Below, in pieces: positions 1 to 5,091 of a stretch of 5,343 nucleotides of DNA. Each line of letters opens with the position of its first letter. Position 1 is the stretch's first letter. A model generated the notes under the pieces. The model was not told where the DNA came from and ran no database searches. It saw nothing but the letters and a program-made list of their open reading frames with translations. The stretch comes from Eubacterium sp. (GTDB lineage: Bacteria > Bacillota > Clostridia > Oscillospirales > Acutalibacteraceae). Made by a program: the position numbers and the translations under genes. The DNA lies in assembly GCA_017543725.1 (NCBI GenBank), contig JAFYFO010000230.1, positions 1 to 5,343 of the forward strand, given 5' to 3'.

Positions 1-21
1 CAAATGGATACTATGGGTTTT

Positions 22-106
22 TGGTGCGAGAGACGGGACTTGAACCCGTACGAGTCGCCCCACACGCCCCTCAAACGTGCGCGTCTGCCGATTCCGCCAC
101 TCTCGC
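22..106 (-). tRNA. tRNA-Leu, anticodon GAG, CCA end encoded
   Basis: Read on the minus strand, this 85-nt stretch folds as a complete class II tRNA. The acceptor stem is GCGAGAG (106-100) with CTCTCGC (32-26), followed by discriminator A and a genomically encoded CCA (24-22). The D-arm has the leucine-type sequence GCGGAATCGGCAGACGC. The anticodon stem is CACGT (79-75) with GCGTG (67-63), and the seven-base loop TTGAGGG places anticodon GAG at 72-70, which reads CUC and CUU. A 13-nt variable region (62-50) fits the long variable arm of tRNA-Leu. The T-arm is ACGGG-TTCAAGT-CCCGT. The gene lies about 50 bp after the phosphatase stop codon and has its own promoter. Any terminator or further tRNA lies beyond the window edge. 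Confidence 0.96.
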
Positions 107-119
107 GTCAACGATAGAA

Positions 120-148
120 ATTATAGCAAACTAATCATTAATTGTCAA
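120..148 (-). promoter_or_regulatory. Consensus sigma-A promoter of tRNA-Leu
   Basis: On the minus strand a perfect -35 box TTGACA (148-143) is separated by exactly 17 bp from a perfect -10 box TATAAT (125-120). The -10 is preceded by TGC, giving an extended -10 (TGnTATAAT). Transcription should begin near 112-114, leaving a 5' leader of about 6-8 nt before the mature tRNA end at 106. This is typical of a strong, independently transcribed stable-RNA gene. The -35 box begins only 9 bp after the phosphatase stop codon. Confidence 0.9.
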
Positions 149-156
149 CACTTTTT

Positions 157-825
157 TTAAAAATATTTATCAAGTGTTTCTATTATTTCGTTTGGCTTTT
201 CAATTATTGCAAAAGGCGCCTCTTTTTCAAGTTCTTCCCTTGTTCTGAAGCCCCATAAAACGCCTATTGCTTTGAGCCCTGCATTCCTTGCGGTTTGCAT
301 ATCAACATTGCTGTCGCCGAAATATATCGCTTCATCGGTTTTGCAGCCTAAAAATTCAAGCGTGCTCAGTGTGCTGTCCGGTGCGGGTTTATGGGGAACG
401 CCGCTTTTTGCGCCGGTTATCAGGTCGAAGGTTTTTTCGCCGAAAATCTTGATAACCATATCTTTTGCGGCGCTGTCGGGCTTGTTTGTAACAACGGCGA
501 GTTTTATCCCTCTTTTTTTAAGAATTGCTAATTGCTCTTTTATTCCGCTGTATGCGCAGGCGTTATCAAGTTTGATTTCATCATAAATCGCGCTGACTTT
601 TTTGAAGGCTTCATCAAGTTCTTCTTCGCTTAAAGTGTTATCAAACGCTCTTTCAACAAGTTTTTTCAAACCGTTGCCGACAAATCTTTTGTAATCCGCC
701 TCGGTCCATTCATAGTTTCTGCCGTATTCTTTTAAAACTCTGCGGCACGCTTCTGAAAGGTCGTCTATCGTGTTAACAAGCGTTCCGTCCAAATCAAATA
801 TTATTGCTTTAACTTTGCTTTCCAT
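157..825 (-). CDS. HAD-family hydrolase, phosphoglycolate phosphatase-like
   Basis: This 222-residue protein is a cytoplasmic haloacid-dehalogenase-superfamily phosphatase of the Gph/PGP type. All four HAD motifs are visible. Motif I is DLDGTLV with nucleophile D11 and general acid/base D13. Motif II is VVTNKP with T113. Motif III is HKPAPD with K146. Motif IV is GDSNVD with D171 and D175 for Mg2+. The helical stretch at about residues 18-90 is the C1-type cap that sets substrate specificity. Length is normal for the family. The ATG at 825 is chosen because motif I begins at residue 11; a later start would delete the nucleophile. No Shine-Dalgarno sequence sits at normal spacing. The nearest GGAGG (855-851) is 25 nt upstream and inside a hairpin. 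The gene starts 64 bp after potD with no promoter or U-tailed terminator seen between, so read-through from the pot operon is plausible. Phosphoglycolate is the usual guess, but the substrate cannot be told from sequence; pyrophosphatase or 5'-nucleotidase activity is possible. Confidence 0.88.
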   Translation of the reverse strand: MESKVKAIIFDLDGTLVNTIDDLSEACRRVLKEYGRNYEWTEADYKRFVGNGLKKLVERAFDNTLSEEELDEAFKKVSAIYDEIKLDNACAYSGIKEQLAILKKRGIKLAVVTNKPDSAAKDMVIKIFGEKTFDLITGAKSGVPHKPAPDSTLSTLEFLGCKTDEAIYFGDSNVDMQTARNAGLKAIGVLWGFRTREELEKEAPFAIIEKPNEIIETLDKYF

Positions 826-839
826 AATTATAATCGGGT

Positions 840-854
840 GAGGGCAGAGCCCTC
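840..854 (-). repeat. GC-rich hairpin between potD and the phosphatase gene
   Basis: GAGGGC and GCCCTC form a perfect 6-bp stem around a 3-nt loop (TCT on the minus strand). It ends 14 nt before the phosphatase start codon. No T-run follows on the minus strand, so it is not a standard intrinsic terminator. On the plus strand it is followed by five As, not Ts. It contains the only GGAGG near the phosphatase start. It could be an RNA processing or attenuation element, or part of a dispersed intergenic repeat together with the adjoining heptad array. The structure is certain from the sequence; the role is not. Confidence 0.6.
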
Positions 855-859
855 CAAAA

Positions 860-894
860 ATTCGTAATTCGTCACTCTTAATTCGTAATTTAAT
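860..894. repeat. Degenerate 7-bp tandem repeat, ATTCGTA type
   Basis: Five consecutive 7-bp units read on the plus strand are attcgta, attcgtc, actctta, attcgta and atttaat. The first and fourth are identical and the second differs at one base. The array abuts the potD stop codon (890-892 lies in the last unit) and ends five bases before the GC-rich hairpin. The last unit is a poor match and may be chance. Confidence 0.6.
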
Positions 895-2152
895 AAATGT
901 CTGAAAGGTCTTGCTCCTTATTCTTCCTCTTTCTGTTTATGAAAGAGTAAATAAGAACGATAACAACCGCAAGGGCAAGAACAGCGCTCATTGAATAAAT
1001 TCTTTTTTCATGCGTCTTGCTCTGGGCTGAAAGTTTGCCGCCCTTAACCTGCGACCAAAGAACATTCTCAAGTTCAAGAATATTCTGGGGAAGAGTTCTG
1101 AACCATTGGGTTTTTATGCTTTTTGTGTCGGGATAAACCGCTTCGCTTCCGTATAAAGAAGAATCTTCGTTTTCAAAAACGGTTGTATTCGGGGAAGCGT
1201 AGTAAATGTATTCCGCGTTATCAAAAGCAACCTGCGGTTCATGCATAAAGTTTATAAACGCTTCGGCGCCCTTTTTATTCTGAGCGCATTTCGGGATACA
1301 AAACGCGTCGAAAAACTCGTTTGAGCCCTCTTTCGGGAAGCAGAATCCGAGGTCTTCGTTGTTTTCAAGCATCAGTTCATAATCGCCTGCATAATAGGTT
1401 GCAAAGGCGTATTCGCCGCTTTCCATAAGGTTGAAAACCTCATCCATAACATAAACGGGATTAACTGCGTCTTTCTGCTTTGCAAGAAGTTCTGCCGCCG
1501 CAACCCAGTCCTGTTCATCGGTTGTGTTGAAATCCTGACCGAGCATTGCCTGTGCAATTGCAAAAGCGTCCCTTGAATTATTGAACATAAGAACTTTGTT
1601 TTTATATTGCTCGTCCCATAAAACCGCCCAGGAATCGGGCTTTTCCTTAACAAGTTTCTTATTGTATATCAAAACGGTCAAACCCGTGTTGAAGCAAACG
1701 GAATATTTCTGTTCGGGGTCGAAATAAAGGTTTTTATATTTTTCGCTGACATACTTGAAATTCGGAATGTTTTTATAGTCGAGTTCAAGAAGCATATTTT
1801 CATCAACAAGGCGTTCAATCATATAATCCGAAGGAACAATAACATCGTATGAAACGCCGCCGCCGATAAGTTTTGAATACATATTTTCGTTTGAATCAAA
1901 ATTTGAATAATTAACTCTTGCGCCTGTCAGCCTTTCAAATTCCGAAACTGTGTCCATAAGTCCGTCGCTGCCGTCGGATATATATTCGCCCCAGTTGTAA
2001 ACATTAATGGTTGTTCCCTGAATACCGAGGTTTTTATAGTAGTCAAGTTGCTCCTGATTAAAATACTTGTCTTTTGCAAAAGCAAGGGCGGGGGAAAGGA
2101 CGCTGAAAACAAGAAGAAGCGAGCATAAAAACGAAATCAGTTTCTTCATCAT
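890..2152 (-). CDS. potD: Polyamine-binding protein PotD, C-terminally membrane-anchored
   Basis: This is the extracytoplasmic substrate-binding subunit of a spermidine/putrescine-type ABC importer, 420 residues against about 350 for E. coli PotD. Residues 1-26 form a signal peptide with basic MMKK, a hydrophobic core and an AFA signal peptidase I site after A26. The core contains C10, but no lipobox precedes it. Family hallmarks include NWGEY (53-57), SNENMYSKL (87-95), YDVIVPSDYM (102-111), FDAFCIP (281-287) and YYASPNT (317-323). Residues 385-405 are a hydrophobic helix followed by NRKRKNK, a typical stop-transfer signal, so the protein is probably held on the outer face of the membrane by its C-terminus. 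The start overlaps potC (ATGA). AAGGAGGG (2163-2156) sits close to the first ATG and at better spacing (7 nt from GGAGG) for the second ATG at 2149, which may be the true start. Last gene of the operon. The polyamine assignment is by family; which polyamine is unknown. Confidence 0.93.
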   Translation of the reverse strand: MMKKLISFLCSLLLVFSVLSPALAFAKDKYFNQEQLDYYKNLGIQGTTINVYNWGEYISDGSDGLMDTVSEFERLTGARVNYSNFDSNENMYSKLIGGGVSYDVIVPSDYMIERLVDENMLLELDYKNIPNFKYVSEKYKNLYFDPEQKYSVCFNTGLTVLIYNKKLVKEKPDSWAVLWDEQYKNKVLMFNNSRDAFAIAQAMLGQDFNTTDEQDWVAAAELLAKQKDAVNPVYVMDEVFNLMESGEYAFATYYAGDYELMLENNEDLGFCFPKEGSNEFFDAFCIPKCAQNKKGAEAFINFMHEPQVAFDNAEYIYYASPNTTVFENEDSSLYGSEAVYPDTKSIKTQWFRTLPQNILELENVLWSQVKGGKLSAQSKTHEKRIYSMSAVLALAVVIVLIYSFINRKRKNKEQDLSDIY

Positions 2153-2961
2153 TTTCCCTCCTTCTTATCTGCTCTGCTCTGCGCAATGTTCATAAGAATG
2201 AGCAATATCAGTATAACAACAAACATCAGCGTTGAAAGAGCAAACATATCGGGCTTAACTCTTTTCTTTGTGAGCGAGAAAATATATATCGGAAGCGTCT
2301 GGAAAGAAGGTCCGTTTGTGAAATATGAAATAATGAAATCATCAAGCGAAAGAGTGAAACTCATAACCGCGCCCGTGATGATTCCGCTCATTATTTCGGG
2401 CATAACAACTTTGAAAAACGCTTTGAAAGGTCTGCAGCCAAGGTCAACTGCCGCTTCATAAACATTCATATCAAACTGCCTGAGTTTCGGCATAACATTT
2501 AAAATAACATAGGGCAGGCAGAAGGTAACATGTGCAATAAGAAGCGTTGCGAAACCGAGAACTTCGTTTTTGTTTATAAGCGTTCCCGCAAAAACAAAGA
2601 GAAGCATCATTGAAATACCGGTTACAATTTCGGGATTCATAAGCGGAATATTCGTTGCGCTCATCATTGCTCTTTTATATGTTTTGTTCTTTGATAAAAA
2701 GAGCCCGACAGCCGCAAGAATTCCGAGAACCGAGGAAACAGCCGCCGTGATAACGGCAAGAATAACAGTGTTTTTCAGTGCGTCCATAGCCGCAGCGTCG
2801 TGAAACATTTCCTTCCACCAGTAAAGCGAAAGTCCGTTCATCTGATATGTGCTTGATGATTTGTTGAAGGAAAAAACCGTCATAACAACTATCGGGGCAT
2901 AAAGGAAAATAAAAATCAGCCCCATATAGAGTTTTGAGGTGAGGGAAGTTTTGTTTTTCAT
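2149..2961 (-). CDS. potC: Spermidine/putrescine ABC transporter permease PotC
   Basis: This 270-residue integral membrane protein is the second permease of the polyamine importer and pairs with PotB to form the channel. About six hydrophobic segments are visible, near residues 11-31, 64-89, 112-130, 136-156, 190-214 and 238-259. The cytoplasmic coupling motif that docks on the ATPase is present as EAAVDLGCRPFKAFFKVVMP (169-188), with the conserved EAA and the glycine at 175. The motif NPEIVTGISMMLLF (109-122) is typical of PotC. Length matches the family. The ATG overlaps the potB stop as ATGA, and GAGGGGG (2975-2969) lies 7 nt upstream. The ribosome binding site of potD falls in the last codons of this gene, implying translational coupling. 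The order A-B-C-D supports PotC rather than another permease. Confidence 0.94.
   Translation of the reverse strand: MKNKTSLTSKLYMGLIFIFLYAPIVVMTVFSFNKSSSTYQMNGLSLYWWKEMFHDAAAMDALKNTVILAVITAAVSSVLGILAAVGLFLSKNKTYKRAMMSATNIPLMNPEIVTGISMMLLFVFAGTLINKNEVLGFATLLIAHVTFCLPYVILNVMPKLRQFDMNVYEAAVDLGCRPFKAFFKVVMPEIMSGIITGAVMSFTLSLDDFIISYFTNGPSFQTLPIYIFSLTKKRVKPDMFALSTLMFVVILILLILMNIAQSRADKKEGK
2156..2163 (-). promoter_or_regulatory. potD ribosome binding site inside the end of potC
   Basis: AAGGAGGG encodes the PotC codons for Lys-Glu-Gly. The GGAGG core (2161-2157) is 4 nt from the first potD ATG (2152) and 7 nt from the second (2149), so the second Met may be preferred. The protein differs by one residue only. 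Confidence 0.75.
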
Positions 2962-3776
2962 ATAATAACCCCCTCATTATCTTTATCAAAGTGGTTCATA
3001 ACGCCGAGGCAGATGAATATCAGTATCATCAAAACAAAACTCAGCGCCGCTCCGAGATTATAGTTGTTTGCGCTCTGAAACTGCGATTCAATAACGTCGC
3101 CGATTAAAACAATCTGTCCGCCGCCGAGTTTCTGAGTTATATAGAAAGTTGAAACGCAGGGAACGAAAACCATTGTTATTCCGCTGAGAGTTCCGGGAAG
3201 CGAAAGCGGAAGGATAACTTTTGAGAAAGTGTGAGCCTTATTGGAGCCCAAATCCTGAGCCGCCTCAAGCAGGGAATAATCCATTTTTGATAAAACCGAA
3301 TAAATCGGAAGAATCATATACGGAAGGAAGTTATAAACCATTCCGAGAATAACTGCGCCGGGTGTGTTTATAAGATGCATTTTATCAAGGTGAAGCGCGA
3401 GAAACATTCTGTTGATAACTCCGCTGTCGCCGAGAATTGTCATAAGCGAATATGTTCTTATCAAAAAGTTCATCCACATAGGAAGCATAACTAAAAGAAC
3501 AATTGTCCGCTGAGTTCTTTCGGTGTGTTTTGATAAGAAATATGCAAAGGGATATCCTAAAAGAAGGCATATAACCGTTGCGGCAACGCCGTAGAGTATT
3601 GATAAAAGTATTGTTGAAATATATCCCGGAATCTGAGCGAAGTTGCTTATGGTGAAAGCGCCGCTTTTATCGGTTATCGCATAGAATAAAACCATAATAA
3701 GGGGCGCGATGATAAACAGCAAAACCCAAACAAGATAGGGCTTGTCAAGAAGTTTTGTCCGAGTTGTTTTATTCAT
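2958..3776 (-). CDS. potB: Spermidine/putrescine ABC transporter permease PotB
   Basis: This 272-residue integral membrane permease is the first of the two channel subunits. Hydrophobic segments lie near residues 13-33, 52-80, 92-113, 140-160, 196-214 and 241-260. The EAA coupling loop is [20 protein letters not shown] (171-190). [15 protein letters not shown] and the preceding [14 protein letters not shown] are typical of PotB. I place the start at the ATG at 3776, not at the in-frame ATG at 3824. GGGAGG (3788-3783) lies 6 nt before 3776. The longer version would overlap potA by 56 bp and add 16 non-family residues ahead of [10 protein letters not shown]. With this start the overlap with potA is 8 bp (ATGAATAA), and the stop overlaps the potC start as ATGA. 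Length agrees with PotB homologues. Confidence 0.93.
   Translation of the reverse strand: MNKTTRTKLLDKPYLVWVLLFIIAPLIMVLFYAITDKSGAFTISNFAQIPGYISTILLSILYGVAATVICLLLGYPFAYFLSKHTERTQRTIVLLVMLPMWMNFLIRTYSLMTILGDSGVINRMFLALHLDKMHLINTPGAVILGMVYNFLPYMILPIYSVLSKMDYSLLEAAQDLGSNKAHTFSKVILPLSLPGTLSGITMVFVPCVSTFYITQKLGGGQIVLIGDVIESQFQSANNYNLGAALSFVLMILIFICLGVMNHFDKDNEGVII
2969..2975 (-). promoter_or_regulatory. potC ribosome binding site inside the end of potB
   Basis: GAGGGGG lies 7 nt before the potC ATG at 2961, within the last codons of potB. It is less canonical than the sites of potB and potD but has good spacing and supports the annotated start. Confidence 0.7.
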
Positions 3777-4911
3777 CTTCTTCCTCCCAGTTATATTCCG
3801 CGTCTGAAATATGGTCCATTTCATCTGAGAAGGAGGAATAATCGCCGAATTCGCCCGAATATTCGCTTCTTTTCATAATATGAATTGCGTCAGGCTCGAT
3901 AAACATTCCGATAACATCGCCTTCTTTAAGGTTTTCCTGCGTTGTCTGAATCATCCAGATAAAACCGCCGACATCAACGAGTATTTCAAAATGAACGCCC
4001 TTGAAAGTAACGGAAGTTATTGTTCCCGTGAGCGCCGCCTGAGCGCCGGGCTCAACGATTTTAATATCTTCAGGACGAACAACCGCTTCAACAAATTCAT
4101 TCTTTTCAAAGCCTTTATCAAGGCAGTTGAATTTAACTCCGCCGAAGGTAACCTTATAGTCCTCAAGCATAATTGCGTCAACAATATTTGATTCGCCGAT
4201 AAAGTCTGCAACAAATGCGTTAACAGGCTCGTTATAAATATCTTCCGGAGTTCCGATTTGCTGAATCTTTCCCTTGTCCATAACAACAACAGTGTCGCTC
4301 ATTGAAAGGGCTTCTTCCTGGTCATGAGTAACATATATAAATGTTATGCCGAGTTCCTGCTGAATGTTTTTGAGTTCGCGCTGCATATCCTTTCTGAGTT
4401 TCAAATCAAGCGCGCCGAGGGGCTCGTCAAGAAGAAGCACATGGGGATTGTTTGCAAGCGCTCTTGCAATGGCAACTCTCTGCTGCTGACCTCCCGAAAG
4501 AGAATCAATAGTTCGCTTTTCAAAACCTTTAAGGTTAACGAGTTCGAGCATCTGAGCAACTTTTTTCCTTATATCCTCTTTATTCATTTTCTGAATCTGA
4601 GGACCGAAGGCTATATTTTCATAAACATTTAAATGAGAAAAAAGAGCATAACGCTGGAAAATGGTGTTAACCTTCCTTTTGTGAGGAGGAACATCATTGA
4701 TAACCTTGCCTTCAAAAACAACCTCGCCCGAATCAGGCTTGATAAAACCTGCAATCGCGCGCAGAGTTGTTGTTTTGCCGCAGCCCGAAGGCCCGAGAAG
4801 CGTTATAAACTCTTTTTCATTAATATATAAATTCAGTTTTTCCAAAACGGTGTTATCGCCGTAACTAACCGTTATATCCTTTAAATCTATTATTCTCTTG
4901 TTCTTTTCCAA
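3769..4911 (-). CDS. potA: Spermidine/putrescine ABC transporter ATPase PotA
   Basis: This 380-residue cytoplasmic ATPase powers the importer. Nucleotide-binding elements occur in order: Walker A GPSGCGKT (40-47), Q-loop Q86, signature LSGGQ (138-142), Walker B VLLLDE (158-163) with catalytic E163, D-loop GALD (166-169) and switch H196 in THDQEE. All key residues are intact. Residues about 235-345 form the C-terminal regulatory (TOBE/OB-type) region of the PotA/MalK/CysA class. Residues 349-380 are an acidic tail: 13 of 32 residues are Asp or Glu and none is Lys or Arg. The start is TTG at 4911, preceded by AAGGA (4924-4920) at 8-nt spacing. An in-frame TAA at 4926-4924 rules out any start further upstream, and [19 protein letters not shown] aligns well with PotA N-termini. 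First gene of the operon, downstream of sigma-A-type promoters. The stop overlaps potB by 8 bp. Confidence 0.95.
   Translation of the reverse strand: MEKNKRIIDLKDITVSYGDNTVLEKLNLYINEKEFITLLGPSGCGKTTTLRAIAGFIKPDSGEVVFEGKVINDVPPHKRKVNTIFQRYALFSHLNVYENIAFGPQIQKMNKEDIRKKVAQMLELVNLKGFEKRTIDSLSGGQQQRVAIARALANNPHVLLLDEPLGALDLKLRKDMQRELKNIQQELGITFIYVTHDQEEALSMSDTVVVMDKGKIQQIGTPEDIYNEPVNAFVADFIGESNIVDAIMLEDYKVTFGGVKFNCLDKGFEKNEFVEAVVRPEDIKIVEPGAQAALTGTITSVTFKGVHFEILVDVGGFIWMIQTTQENLKEGDVIGMFIEPDAIHIMKRSEYSGEFGDYSSFSDEMDHISDAEYNWEEEDE
3783..3788 (-). promoter_or_regulatory. potB ribosome binding site inside potA
   Basis: GGGAGG lies 6 nt before the ATG at 3776. It decides the potB start against the upstream in-frame ATG at 3824. 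The same bases encode part of the acidic WEEEDE end of PotA, so the two genes share this sequence and are probably translationally coupled. Confidence 0.85.
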
Positions 4912-4914
4912 TAT

Positions 4915-4924
4915 CCTCTTCCTT
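4915..4924 (-). promoter_or_regulatory. potA ribosome binding site for a TTG start
   Basis: AAGGA (4924-4920) is 8 nt from the TTG at 4911, and GAGG (4918-4915) is 3 nt from it. The first is the likely functional site. It supports TTG as the initiator, because no ATG, GTG or other TTG is available in frame before the stop at 4926-4924. Confidence 0.75.
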
Positions 4925-4935
4925 TACAAGCACAT
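4924..4935 (-). other. Three-codon mini-ORF (Met-Cys-Leu-stop) in the potA leader
   Basis: ATG TGC TTG TAA reads in the same frame as potA, 24 nt upstream of the TTG start, and its stop overlaps the potA Shine-Dalgarno. No good ribosome binding site precedes it; GGGTAAAG is the nearest purine-rich stretch. It may be chance or the decayed remnant of an older start codon. Confidence 0.3.
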
Positions 4936-4951
4936 GGCTTTACCCGATTTA

Positions 4952-4968
4952 CAATTGTATAATAATTG
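4952..4968. promoter_or_regulatory. Possible AT-rich dyad in the potA leader
   Basis: CAATT (4952-4956) and AATTG (4964-4968) form a 5-bp inverted repeat around a 7-bp centre, just downstream of the predicted transcription start. It could be an operator, but short AT-rich dyads arise easily by chance in such DNA. Confidence 0.25.
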
Positions 4969-4977
4969 CATAAAACA

Positions 4978-5006
4978 AATATATATTTTTTGTCAACCAA
5001 TGTCAA
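4978..5006 (-). promoter_or_regulatory. Promoter of the potABCD operon, with an overlapping second candidate
   Basis: TTGACA (5006-5001), a 17-bp spacer and TATATT (4983-4978) make a good sigma-A promoter for potA. Its start site would be near 4971, giving a leader of about 60 nt. A second TTGACA (4996-4991) lies 10 bp downstream and could pair with TATGCA (4972-4967) at 18-bp spacing, which is weaker. The region is very AT-rich. No operator for a known polyamine regulator was recognised. Confidence 0.7.
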
Positions 5007-5013
5007 TATATAT

Positions 5014-5062
5014 TTTCAGGTTTTAGGTGTTAGGTTTTAGATTTTAGGTTATAGACTTTAGT
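5014..5062. repeat. Degenerate 7-bp tandem repeat, TTTTAGG type
   Basis: Seven consecutive 7-bp units run through this stretch on the plus strand: tttcagg, ttttagg, tgttagg, ttttaga, ttttagg, ttataga and ctttagt. The consensus is TTTTAGG (CCTAAAA on the transcribed strand). Two units are identical and the outer units are more diverged. It starts 7 bp upstream of the distal -35 box of the pot promoter and ends 29 bp from the dpaB stop codon. No coding potential is apparent. Confidence 0.8.
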
Positions 5063-5091
5063 GAATCCGTGCCATTAACGGAAAATTGTTT

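Noticed and set aside
272..586. Open frame on the plus strand inside the phosphatase gene
   Set aside because: It is antisense to a gene with intact HAD motifs, has no recognisable family features and no ribosome binding site of note. The same holds for plus-strand frames at 2186-2461, 2570-2803, 3880-4191, 4324-4632 and 4633-4830 inside the pot genes.
840..860. Intrinsic terminator after potD
   Set aside because: The stem is real, but no T-run follows on the minus strand, so it does not meet the usual pattern.
3777..3824. Longer potB start at the ATG at 3824
   Set aside because: It would overlap potA by 56 bp and add 16 residues unlike PotB N-termini, whereas the ATG at 3776 has GGGAGG at 6-nt spacing.
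4958..4963. TATAAT on the plus strand upstream of potA as a divergent promoter
   Set aside because: The matching -35 position (TGGCTT, 17 bp upstream) is poor, and a plus-strand transcript would have no gene to serve, only the antisense of dpaB.
4971..5062. CRISPR array or riboswitch in the 5' region of potA
   Set aside because: The repeat units are 7 bp with no spacers, and the transcribed leader of about 60 nt is too short and AT-rich to show a known riboswitch fold.
5066..5082. Terminator of dpaB
   Set aside because: TCCGT/ACGGA gives only a 5-bp stem with a 7-nt loop and no T-run on the minus strand.
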